NCBI GenBank assembly: GCA_963807925.1
Contig: CAWEDP010000002.1
Location: 1,550,001 to 1,614,000 of the forward strand
Reading direction: 5' to 3'
From: CAWEDP01 sp963807925
GTDB taxonomy: Bacteria; Acidobacteriota; Vicinamibacteria; Vicinamibacterales; CAVVIG01
DNA length: 64,000 nt
The position numbers and the translations under genes were made by a program. The notes below the pieces were generated by a model, which did no database searches, was not told where the DNA came from, and worked only from the letters and a program-made list of their open reading frames with translations. This document shows positions 8,812-16,258 of the stretch, piece after piece; within the stretch, counting starts at the first letter, position 1, and the number at the start of each line of letters is the position of its first letter.

Positions 8812-10065
8812 CTACTCGCGCGCCACCTGCGCGCCGAGCGTGACCAGCCGCTCGACGAGCTGCCCGTACCCGCGCTCGACCGTTTCGAGCGGCGCGAGCC
8901 GGCTGCGGCCATCCGCCGCCAGCGCCGCCGCAATCAACGCCATGCCCGATCGGAGATCGCGGCTGTCCAGCGGACAGCCCCGCAGTCGCCTCGGGCCGGT
9001 GACGATGATCCGGTGCGGATCGCAGAGGAAGAGGTCGGCGCTCATGCCGCTCAACTGCTCGAGCGCAAAGAGCCGCAGCTCGTACAGCCAGTCGTGCACG
9101 AGCGTCCGTCCTTCCGCCTGCGTGGCGAGCACGGTGACCAGGCTGACCAGGTCGCTCGGGAAGCCGGGCCACAGCCCCGTCGTGAGCCGGCCGGCGCCCC
9201 TGGGCGTCGAGCGCTCGACGCGAAACACGTCACCCTCCATGGAGCACGCCACGCGCAGGCGCTGAAGCACGGCGCCGATCACCTCCATGTCCTCGGCGCG
9301 CGCTCCCCGGACCTCCACCTCGCCGCCCGTCACCGCGGCAACGACTGCCCAACTGCCGGCCTCGATATAGTCGCCCCACAGGCGATGGCTGGCGCCCCCC
9401 AGCCTGGCGCCCCCTTCGATCCGGACGGTCGGCGTACCGGCGCCGTGGATGCCGACGCCGAGCTGACACAGGAACTCGCACAACTCGACGACGTGCGGTT
9501 CGCACGCCGCGTGGCGAATCTCGGAGATGCCGTTCGCCGCGGCCGCCGCGAGAATGGCCGTCTCGGTGCCGGTGACCGACGCCTCGAACAGGTAAATCGA
9601 CGCCGGGTGCAGGCCGTCGGGCGCTTCCAGTTGATGTCCGCCCGGTTGCGACTGGCCGGCTCCCATCGCGGCCAGCGCTTCGAGATGCGTCGTGAGCGAG
9701 CGGCGCGCGGGAAAGTCGCCCCCGGGCGGCGCCAGCCGGGCCCGGCCCCGGCGCGCCAGGAGCGGGCCGACCAGCAGCACCGAACCGCGGAGGCGTCCCA
9801 CCAGCACCGGGTCGGGTTCGTCCTTCACGACCGCCCGGCACCTGACGCGCAAGGTCGTCGTCCCGAGGCCGTCGATCTCCGCACCCAGATCCAGCAGCAG
9901 CCGCGACATCACCTCGACATCGCGGATGAGCGGCATGTTGCTGAGCACGCATTCCTCTGTCGTGAGCAGGCAGGCGGCCAGCAGAGGCAGAGCGGCGTTC
10001 TTGTTGCCTTCGACCTCCACCTGGCCGGAGAGCCGGTGGCCCCCTTCAATGAGTAAGGTCGTCAT
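8812..10065 (-). CDS. murA: UDP-N-acetylglucosamine 1-carboxyvinyltransferase (MurA) with Asp at the catalytic Cys position
   Basis: MurA adds enolpyruvate from PEP to UDP-GlcNAc, the first committed step of peptidoglycan synthesis in the cytoplasm. The 417-residue length is normal. Lys22-Asn23 (GNKNAALPLL), the GFPSDL loop and the late Arg (DLRSGMALI) are in place. At the loop usually written GGCxIGxRP the sequence is GGDFPARRS, so Asp117 replaces the Cys that acts as acid and is attacked by fosfomycin. Cys-to-Asp MurAs are known in mycobacteria and Chlamydia and are fosfomycin resistant. The rest of the loop is also unusual (IG replaced by FP). It is the last gene of the cell-wall operon, 72 bases after murB. 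A second MurA elsewhere in the genome is possible. Confidence 0.92.
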   Translation of the reverse strand: MTTLLIEGGHRLSGQVEVEGNKNAALPLLAACLLTTEECVLSNMPLIRDVEVMSRLLLDLGAEIDGLGTTTLRVRCRAVVKDEPDPVLVGRLRGSVLLVGPLLARRGRARLAPPGGDFPARRSLTTHLEALAAMGAGQSQPGGHQLEAPDGLHPASIYLFEASVTGTETAILAAAAANGISEIRHAACEPHVVELCEFLCQLGVGIHGAGTPTVRIEGGARLGGASHRLWGDYIEAGSWAVVAAVTGGEVEVRGARAEDMEVIGAVLQRLRVACSMEGDVFRVERSTPRGAGRLTTGLWPGFPSDLVSLVTVLATQAEGRTLVHDWLYELRLFALEQLSGMSADLFLCDPHRIIVTGPRRLRGCPLDSRDLRSGMALIAAALAADGRSRLAPLETVERGYGQLVERLVTLGAQVARE

Positions 10066-10137
10066 GAATCCCTGACATTGCAGACGCCGAGTTGGAGGCC
10101 GAGGACTGCCCGCGCGTGACGTGCTCGATGTTCGCGA

Positions 10138-11073
10138 TCACTGAAAGGCGCCCAGGTAGACGATTTCCTCTCGCAGCTCGACGCCGAATCGCCGGTGCAC
10201 TTCCTGACGGCACCGTGCGATGAGCCGCCGGATGTCGTCGGAGGTCGCGCCGCCGGCATTGACGATGAAATTGCCGTGCGTCAGCGACACGCTGGCGCCG
10301 CCGATCGACGCGCCCTTCAGCCCCGCCCGGTCGATCAGCGCGCCGGCCGACCAGGGGATCCCGGCCGGCACCCGATCCCGCGACGGATCGGGGTTCTGAA
10401 ACACACAGCCGGCGTTGCGGGTGTCGAGCGGCTGCGTCCGTTTGCGAAACGCCAGCGACTCGCGCGCCGTCGCGCGAAGCGCCGCGGCGTCGCCATCCGA
10501 GACCCGGAAGTCCGCCGACACCAGAATCTCGCCCGACCCCTGCAAGCGGCTCCGATCGTATCCGAAGCCGAGCGCCGCGTTCGGGACCTCGACGATGCGG
10601 CCGTCGCCGGCCAGCAGGCGTACGCGCTCGACCAGCTCGCCGATGAGACGTCCGCCAAAGTGCGCGTTGCCGTGGATAGCGCCGCCCACGGTGCCCGGCG
10701 TTCCGGCCCAGGCTTCCAGACCCGCACATCCGTGATTGACGCACCATCGCACCAGGCCGTTGATGGACACGGCCGCGTCGGCCCTCAGCAGGTCGCGCCC
10801 GATCCGCACGACCGTTCCTCCCCGCACGCGAAGCACCAGCCCGCGTACGCCCTCGTCGGACACGAGCACGTTGGATCCGCCGCCGAGCATCGTGAGCGGG
10901 ACGCCGGCGGCGCGTGCCAGGCTCGCGGCGACGACCAGCTCGTCGCTGTTCCTGGTTTCGAGCAACCACTCGGCGGGGCCGCCCACTCTGAACGTCGTGA
11001 ACGGCGCCAGCGGCACTTCCCGCCGGACGCGATCGCCGAAAGCCTCGACGAGTGATTCTTGGAATCCGCTCAC
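10138..11073 (-). CDS. murB: UDP-N-acetylenolpyruvoylglucosamine reductase (MurB)
   Basis: A 311-residue FAD enzyme that reduces enolpyruvyl-UDP-GlcNAc to UDP-MurNAc with NADPH. FAD-site motifs are LAPFTTFRVGGPAEWL (22-38), LGGGSNVLVSDEG (63-75) and GTPGTVGGAIHGNAHFGG (124-141). The proton-donor position in the late NAGCVFQNP motif is Cys223 where many MurBs have Ser. The terminal catalytic Glu lies in ELREEI. The layout is that of a type II (short) MurB. The GTG start at 11073 shares TG with the TGA of the upstream pxpC-like gene (GTGA), implying coupled translation. A longer open frame upstream is pxpC out of frame and was not used. Confidence 0.93.
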   Translation of the reverse strand: MSGFQESLVEAFGDRVRREVPLAPFTTFRVGGPAEWLLETRNSDELVVAASLARAAGVPLTMLGGGSNVLVSDEGVRGLVLRVRGGTVVRIGRDLLRADAAVSINGLVRWCVNHGCAGLEAWAGTPGTVGGAIHGNAHFGGRLIGELVERVRLLAGDGRIVEVPNAALGFGYDRSRLQGSGEILVSADFRVSDGDAAALRATARESLAFRKRTQPLDTRNAGCVFQNPDPSRDRVPAGIPWSAGALIDRAGLKGASIGGASVSLTHGNFIVNAGGATSDDIRRLIARCRQEVHRRFGVELREEIVYLGAFQ

Positions 11074-12017
11074 GGCGCCGCGCCGCCTTCCAGCCTCATC
11101 ACGACGCGCTCCTGGGCGATGAGCGCGGCCATGGCGTCGCCCATCGAGCACAGCGTGAACGAGACCGAGCGCCCCGGGGCCAGCTGGCCGGCTACCCGCA
11201 AATCCGCCGTACACACGGTGCCGATCTGTGGATACCCGCCGGTCGTCTGGCGATCCGCCATCAACAACAGCGGCCGTCCGGACGGCAGAACCTGCAGCGT
11301 GCCCATCGGCGTCGCATCCGAGATCATCTCGCTCACGCCTTCGGACGGTAAAGGCGGTCCCGCCAGCCGAAACGCCATGCGATCCGACTGTCGATCGATC
11401 GTGTAGGTGGTCCTCAGCAGGAGGCGCCACGCGCCCTCGGAGAACTCGTCGGCCTGCGGTCCGCGCAGAAGGCGGAGCGAGGCCTCGACCGGGATGTAAT
11501 CAGCCGACGCCGAGGCATCGAGCGGGTGATGGCGGGGCGGCACGGCGGGGGGACCGAGCGGCAGCACGTCGGCCGCCTTGAGCGCGCGGCCCTTGAAGCC
11601 CCCCATCGCCGTTCTGAGGTGCGTGGCGCGGCTCCCGAGCACGGGCGGCACGGCGATGCCGCCGCCGACGGCCAGGTACGCCCGCGCTCCCTTCAGGCAA
11701 CGGCGCACCTTCAATCGAGCGCCGCGTTTCACCTCGATCGCGCGATGCATGCTGACGATCTCGCTGTCCACGGTCAGGTCGAACGGTGCGCCCGCGACCG
11801 CCACCACGCGATCGTCGTCGAACTCGATCTCGGGCCCGGCCAGCGTCATCTCCAGCGTGGCTGCGTCAGGCGAGTTGCCGGCCAGGGCGTTGGCGACCCT
11901 GTGGGCGTAGCCATCCATCGGCCCCGCGACCGGAACGCCGCGCGATTGTGTGCCCCACCGGCCGAGATCCTGCACCGTGGTCAGCAGCCCCGGCGCGATC
12001 ACGAGCAGCTCACCCAC
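11070..12017 (-). CDS. pxpC: 5-oxoprolinase subunit C / biotin-dependent carboxyltransferase family protein
   Basis: A 315-residue member of the PxpC/KipA (DUF183, allophanate hydrolase subunit 2) family. With PxpA and PxpB, PxpC splits 5-oxoproline to glutamate using ATP. Family features are VIAPGLLTTVQDLGRWGTQSRG near the start, GPMDGYAHRVAN, ATLEMTLAGP, the AYLAVGGGI segment, LRLLRGPQ and QTTGGYPQIG near the end. The start chosen is GTG 12017, which overlaps the last codons of pxpB by eight bases; open frame upstream of it has no family similarity. PxpA (LamB/YcsF) is not in the window. The placement inside a peptidoglycan operon is unusual. Confidence 0.88.
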   Translation of the reverse strand: MGELLVIAPGLLTTVQDLGRWGTQSRGVPVAGPMDGYAHRVANALAGNSPDAATLEMTLAGPEIEFDDDRVVAVAGAPFDLTVDSEIVSMHRAIEVKRGARLKVRRCLKGARAYLAVGGGIAVPPVLGSRATHLRTAMGGFKGRALKAADVLPLGPPAVPPRHHPLDASASADYIPVEASLRLLRGPQADEFSEGAWRLLLRTTYTIDRQSDRMAFRLAGPPLPSEGVSEMISDATPMGTLQVLPSGRPLLLMADRQTTGGYPQIGTVCTADLRVAGQLAPGRSVSFTLCSMGDAMAALIAQERVVMRLEGGAAP

Positions 12018-12699
12018 GGAGGCGGTCGAATGCCGAGCGATCGATTCGCGCGAACCGCACGGCGTCCCCCGGCGCAAACAGAAACGGCTGCGGCCTCTGC
12101 GCATCGAACGGCGTGAGCGGCGTGCGGCCGATGATCTGCCAGCCGCCCGGCGTCTCGAGTGAATACACGCCGGTCTGACGGCCGGCGATGCCAACCGATC
12201 CGCCCGGCACGACCGCGCGCGGGACGGCGTGCCGCGGCGCCGCGATGCGGTCGTCCACCAGGCCCATGTAGGCGAATCCCGGCAGAAATCCGAGCATGAA
12301 CACCCGGTACGTCGCGGCGGCGTGAATGGCGATCACCTCTTCGGCCGACAGCCCCGCCGTCTTCGCAACGTCCGACAGGTCGGGCCCGAACTCGCCGCCA
12401 TAGCACACGGGAATTTCGAGCGGCGCCGACTCTGCCGGCGACGCCGCCGGCGATCGACCAACGCTCTGTTCGATCGCCCGCTTCAGGGCGTCGAGGTCGG
12501 TTCTCAGCGGGTTGAACGAGACCGCCACCGATCGGTACGTCGGCACCACGTCGCGAACGCCGTCGATGGCGGCCGCCTCGAGCGCGGCGGCCAGATCGGT
12601 CGCACGCGCATTGATCGCCGGATCGATCCGCGCCTCGAACTGCACGAGCAGCGTCGAATCGCCCGCGGCGACGAGGCGGAACGTGCTGGTGGAGGTCAT
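12010..12699 (-). CDS. pxpB: 5-oxoprolinase subunit B (PxpB/KipI family)
   Basis: A 229-residue protein of the DUF213/allophanate hydrolase subunit 1 family, the usual partner of PxpC. Diagnostic segments are RAVVPGGSVGIAGRQTGVYS, TPGGWQIIGRTP and MLGFLPGFAYMGLVDDRIAAPR, together with IPVCYGGEFGPDLSDVA. The start is ATG 12699 (MTSTSTFRLVAAGD), where similarity to the family begins; the open frame extends further up without family features. It follows mpl by 55 bases and overlaps pxpC. PxpB-PxpC pairs act on 5-oxoproline in well-studied bacteria; other substrates in this operon context are possible. Confidence 0.9.
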   Translation of the reverse strand: MTSTSTFRLVAAGDSTLLVQFEARIDPAINARATDLAAALEAAAIDGVRDVVPTYRSVAVSFNPLRTDLDALKRAIEQSVGRSPAASPAESAPLEIPVCYGGEFGPDLSDVAKTAGLSAEEVIAIHAAATYRVFMLGFLPGFAYMGLVDDRIAAPRHAVPRAVVPGGSVGIAGRQTGVYSLETPGGWQIIGRTPLTPFDAQRPQPFLFAPGDAVRFARIDRSAFDRLRG

Positions 12700-12754
12700 C
12701 GCTGACCGTTGCGCCGACAAACGGTCCGTCGGCAGCCGACTGGTGACCGGCGCA

Positions 12755-14152
12755 TTACGACAACGCCTCCAGCAGCCGGCGATGGATGCCGCCAAACGCG
12801 CCGTTCGACATGATCACCACCAAATCGCCGGTGTGACGCTCACCGACGATCTGCGCGATGATGTCGTCGATCGACCCGGCCTCGCGGGCCGATCGCCCTG
12901 CGTGCCGCAGATCGCGCACGAGCTCGGGCACCGACAGCCGCTCTGATTCCGGCAGCGTCGACCGGAACACCGGCGCGATGAGCACCTGGTCGGCCGCCGC
13001 GAACGCCTGGGCGAACGCCGTCTGGAATACCCGTCGGCACGACGTGGCCGAGCGCGGCTCGAAGACGGCCCAGATGCGGCTCGAGGGGTTCGCCCTTCGC
13101 ACCGCGGCGAGCGTTTCCGCCACCGCCGTCGGATGGTGCGCGAAGTCGTCGTAGACCGTGACGCCTCCTGCCGAGCCGACGAGCTCGAGGCGGCGCTTGA
13201 CGCCGGCGAACGATTGCAGGCCCGCGCGAATCTGCTCGACGCTGAGGCCTGAGGCGTGGCCGATGGCGACAGCGGCAAGCGCGTTTCTCACGTTGTGCGC
13301 GCCCACCAGCGGAACCTCAAACGTGCCGTAGGGGGAGCCGCCGCGCCGGACGCGGAACATCGTCGTGCGCTCGGCCGCCTCCATGCCGTGCGCCTGCCAG
13401 TCCACGTCCTCGCCGAAGCCGAAGGTCTCGACGGGCGAGAGCGCGAAGTCGGCCAGCGCGCGGGCGCCTGCGCTGTCGCCGCCCAGGAGGAGCAGGCCGC
13501 GGCGCGGCACCAGCCTGACGAGACGCTCGAACGCGAGCGACACGGCCGCCAGATCCGAGTAGATGTCCGCGTGGTCGAACTCCACGTTGTTGACGACGGC
13601 GATGTCGGGGAGGTACTTGAGGAACTTGGCGGTCTTGTCGAAGAACGCGCTGTCGTATTCGTCGCCCTCGATCACGAAATCACGGCCCCGGCCCAGCCGG
13701 TAGCTCGAGCCCTGCTCGCCGAAATTCCGGGCGATGCCGCCGACGAGCACGCTGGGATCGAGCCCGCCCGAGGTCAGCACCCATCCAATCAGCGAGGTCG
13801 TCGTGGTCTTCCCGTGCGTCCCTGCCACGACGATCGATCGCGCGCCCCACAGGAACCGCTCGCGGATGAGCTCGGGGAGCGAGCAGTACCGGATCTTGCG
13901 ATCCAGAACCTCTTCGAGCTCGGGATTGCCGCGGGAAATGGCGTTGCCGACGACGACGAGGTCCAGATCGCCGGTAATGTGGGTGGCGCTGTACCCGCTC
14001 CGGGCGTCGATGCCCTCCGCGGCGAGAAACTCGCTCATCGGGGGATACACATCCCGGTCCGAGCCGATGACGTCGCAGCCCTTCTTTTTCAGCATCGCGG
14101 CAACCGTCGCCATCGCGGTGCCGCACACGCCGATGAAATGAAGCTTGCCCAT
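12755..14152 (-). CDS. mpl: UDP-MurNAc:L-alanyl-gamma-D-glutamyl-meso-DAP ligase (Mpl)
   Basis: Mpl re-attaches the recycled murein tripeptide to UDP-MurNAc, so that peptide does not have to be rebuilt by MurC-MurE. The 465-residue Mur ligase has the N-terminal Rossmann motif HFIGVCGTAMATVA, the ATP loop GTHGKTTT (111-118) and the C-terminal DDFAHHPTAV. The stretch FVIEGDEYDSAFFDK distinguishes Mpl from MurC, where the Mur-ligase Glu region reads differently. It lies directly between ldcA (upstream, 3-base gap) and pxpB. It needs meso-DAP peptides, in keeping with a Gram-negative wall. Confidence 0.93.
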   Translation of the reverse strand: MGKLHFIGVCGTAMATVAAMLKKKGCDVIGSDRDVYPPMSEFLAAEGIDARSGYSATHITGDLDLVVVGNAISRGNPELEEVLDRKIRYCSLPELIRERFLWGARSIVVAGTHGKTTTTSLIGWVLTSGGLDPSVLVGGIARNFGEQGSSYRLGRGRDFVIEGDEYDSAFFDKTAKFLKYLPDIAVVNNVEFDHADIYSDLAAVSLAFERLVRLVPRRGLLLLGGDSAGARALADFALSPVETFGFGEDVDWQAHGMEAAERTTMFRVRRGGSPYGTFEVPLVGAHNVRNALAAVAIGHASGLSVEQIRAGLQSFAGVKRRLELVGSAGGVTVYDDFAHHPTAVAETLAAVRRANPSSRIWAVFEPRSATSCRRVFQTAFAQAFAAADQVLIAPVFRSTLPESERLSVPELVRDLRHAGRSAREAGSIDDIIAQIVGERHTGDLVVIMSNGAFGGIHRRLLEALS

Positions 14153-14155
14153 CGC

Positions 14156-15079
14156 TCAGTCGACGGCCGCCTCTTCGATCACGAGGCGCGGCCGCTCGTC
14201 CGCGACCACCCGGCACCTCACGCCCATCGGCAGCGTCATCGCTGGACCGGTCGTGTGGCCCGATGGAAACCCGGCGACGACCGGCCCGTGAAAATCCGAC
14301 AGGAGCTCGGCCATCACGGCCAGAGCCGTCGGATCGCCTGACGGCTCATCGCACTTCGGCAGCTCGCCGATGACGATCGCGGCCGCCCGCGCGAGCAGGC
14401 CGCTCTGCCGGAGCTGCGTGATCATCCGGTCGAGCCGATACGGGCGCTCGCCGACCTCGTCGAAGAACAGGACATAGCCGGTCGGTGGAGCAAACGCGAA
14501 CGGCGTGGCCAGCGACGCCAGCAGGGTGGTCATGGTGCCGCCGAGCAACGGACCGACCGCCTCCCCCGCCCGCAGGACCCGCATGCCTGGCGGCGCGAGC
14601 GTGCCGAGCGGCTCGCGGCTGCACAGCGCGCGCACCAGCGAATCGCGATCGTAGCCGGCTTCGCCGCGGGCCAGCCGGCCGACCAGCATCGGGCCGTGAA
14701 ACGCCACCAACCCGCACGAGATCGTCAGGAAATTGAGGATCGCCGTCACGTCGCTGTACCCGACGAACGGCTTTCGGCTGCGGCGCGCGGCCTCGGCGTC
14801 GAGCCACGGCAGGAGCTGCGCGCTCCCGTACCCGCCGCGGACGGCGATGAGGCCGGCGACCCCGGGATCCTGCCACGCGGCGCCGATGGACGCTGCGCGA
14901 CGCTCCGGCGAGCCCGCCAGGTACCCCCGCCGCTCGAAGACCGATTGGTCGTACACCGGCTCGAATCCCAGGCGTCTGATTTCTGCAATTCCCGCGTCGA
15001 ACTGCCGGCGATCGAAGGCGCTCGCGGGCGCGACCACGGCGAGGCGATCGCCCGGTTGAAGGCGCTGGGGCTTGATCAT
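14156..15079 (-). CDS. ldcA: LD-carboxypeptidase (peptidase family S66)
   Basis: LdcA removes the terminal D-Ala from the recycled tetrapeptide to give the tripeptide that Mpl uses. The 307-residue protein has no signal peptide, so it is cytoplasmic. The Ser-Glu-His triad of family S66 is visible: Ser109 in FVGYSDVT, Glu208 in LFFDEVGE and His275 in FPSGHTTGP. The RGGYGSAQLLPWLD segment (81-94) forms the oxyanion side. It is packed between nagZ (9 bases) and mpl (3 bases) in the order in which the recycling reactions occur. Confidence 0.94.
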   Translation of the reverse strand: MIKPQRLQPGDRLAVVAPASAFDRRQFDAGIAEIRRLGFEPVYDQSVFERRGYLAGSPERRAASIGAAWQDPGVAGLIAVRGGYGSAQLLPWLDAEAARRSRKPFVGYSDVTAILNFLTISCGLVAFHGPMLVGRLARGEAGYDRDSLVRALCSREPLGTLAPPGMRVLRAGEAVGPLLGGTMTTLLASLATPFAFAPPTGYVLFFDEVGERPYRLDRMITQLRQSGLLARAAAIVIGELPKCDEPSGDPTALAVMAELLSDFHGPVVAGFPSGHTTGPAMTLPMGVRCRVVADERPRLVIEEAAVD

Positions 15080-15088
15080 CGCGGGCGG

Positions 15089-16204
15089 CTACAGGAACCT
15101 GGCCATCTCGTCGGCGATGGCGCGATGTTCGTCGCGTCCGATAGCCTGGCGGAGCCGCGGGCCCTGCAGCGGACGCGCCACCACCGCCGGGGCCAGGAAT
15201 CGTTCCTTCGCGCGCCGGTGTCGCTTGACCGCATCTTCGACGGCGGCCGTCGGGAGGCTCTCGTCCTCGGTCGCGTGCACCAGGGCTTCGAGCGCGGCCG
15301 CGTGGCAGTCGTGATTGCCGCCGCAGATCAGCACCCCGTCGCAGCCGGCTGCAACGGCGAGAACCGCCGCATCGGGCACCGTGTAGGCCGACACGATCGC
15401 CGTCATCTCGAGATCGTCGCTGAGGATCACGCCGCCGAACCCCAGCTCGTCGCGCAGCAGATCCGAGACGATGCGCCGCGACAGCGTGGCCGGTCGCAAC
15501 TCGTCGAGCGAGGGCAGCAGCACGTGCGCCGTCATGATGCTGGCGACCTCGGCCGCGATCGCCGCACGGAACGGCTTCAGCTCCACCTGGCGCAGCCGCT
15601 CGATGGGATGCTCGACGAGCGGCAGCTCCCGGTGGGAGTCCGCGCTGGTGTCGCCGTGACCGGGGAAGTGCTTGCCGCATGCGGCCACGCCCCCGGCCTG
15701 CATCCCTCTCACGATTGCGGCGCCCAGCGTCGCCACGGTCTCCGCGTCGGCCGACAGCGCGCGATCGCCGATGATCGGGTTCTTCGGGTTCGTGTCCACG
15801 TCGAGGACCGGCGCGTAATCGAGCGAGATGCCGGCAGCCTTGAGCTCGCCAGCCATCGCGCGCGCGAAGCGTTCCGCAAGCCCGGCGTCCCCGCTGCGGC
15901 CGAGCGTCGCCATCGGCGGCCACTCGGTGAACGGCGCCTTCAGCCGAGCGACGCGGCCGCCCTCCTGGTCGATGCTGACCCAGGGGGGCAGGTCGGGCAC
16001 GAGACGCGAGGCCTCGAACGACACCTCCGCCACCTGCTCGGGCTCGGCGAAGTTGCGCGCGAAGAGAATCACGCCGCCGAGGCCGAACTCCTTCGCGAGC
16101 GCCTTCAATTCGACCGGGATCGACCAACCGTCGAATCCCGCGATCAGAAGCTGTCCGATCTGTCGCCGCACGGCGCCTGGCATCGACGCTTGATTGTACG
16201 CCAT
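15089..16204 (-). CDS. nagZ: Beta-N-acetylhexosaminidase (NagZ, GH3)
   Basis: NagZ cuts GlcNAc from GlcNAc-anhydroMurNAc-peptides in the cytoplasm. The protein (371 residues from ATG 16204; ATG 16183 is an alternative) has the GH3 markers WVSIDQEGGRVARL (76-89), SLDYAPVLDVD, and the NagZ-specific loop KHFPGHGDTSADSH (178-191) that supplies the catalytic His-Asp pair. The nucleophile Asp is in ILSDDLEM (260-267). No signal peptide is present. It is the first gene of the minus-strand cell-wall operon and diverges from the GHMP kinase gene with only 54 bases between them. Confidence 0.93.
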   Translation of the reverse strand: MAYNQASMPGAVRRQIGQLLIAGFDGWSIPVELKALAKEFGLGGVILFARNFAEPEQVAEVSFEASRLVPDLPPWVSIDQEGGRVARLKAPFTEWPPMATLGRSGDAGLAERFARAMAGELKAAGISLDYAPVLDVDTNPKNPIIGDRALSADAETVATLGAAIVRGMQAGGVAACGKHFPGHGDTSADSHRELPLVEHPIERLRQVELKPFRAAIAAEVASIMTAHVLLPSLDELRPATLSRRIVSDLLRDELGFGGVILSDDLEMTAIVSAYTVPDAAVLAVAAGCDGVLICGGNHDCHAAALEALVHATEDESLPTAAVEDAVKRHRRAKERFLAPAVVARPLQGPRLRQAIGRDEHRAIADEMARFL

Positions 16205-16245
16205 GCCGATCGCGCGCCCGGCCGCGGCGCCGACCGATCCCACCC

Positions 16246-16251
16246 TATAAT
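16246..16251 (+). promoter_or_regulatory. Consensus -10 box for the GHMP kinase gene (leaderless)
   Basis: A perfect TATAAT lies at 16246-16251. The GTG start of the kinase is at 16259, seven bases after the box, where transcription itself is expected to start. No good -35 hexamer is seen 16-18 bases upstream, and no ribosome binding site is possible, so the mRNA should be leaderless. The 54-base divergent gap must also hold the nagZ promoter. Confidence 0.55.
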
Positions 16252-16258
16252 CTCCGGA

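Noticed and set aside
10138..11430. Longer 430-residue MurB
   Set aside because: The first 119 codons are pxpC read out of frame with no MurB similarity. GTG 11073 coupled to the pxpC stop gives a normal-length protein.
12755..14152. Reading the Mur ligase as MurC
   Set aside because: The FVIEGDEYDSAFFDK stretch and the neighbours nagZ and ldcA point to Mpl rather than MurC.
14696..16258. Long plus-strand open frame leading into the GHMP kinase
   Set aside because: It is the antisense of ldcA and nagZ. Kinase similarity starts at GTG 16259, right after a perfect -10 box.
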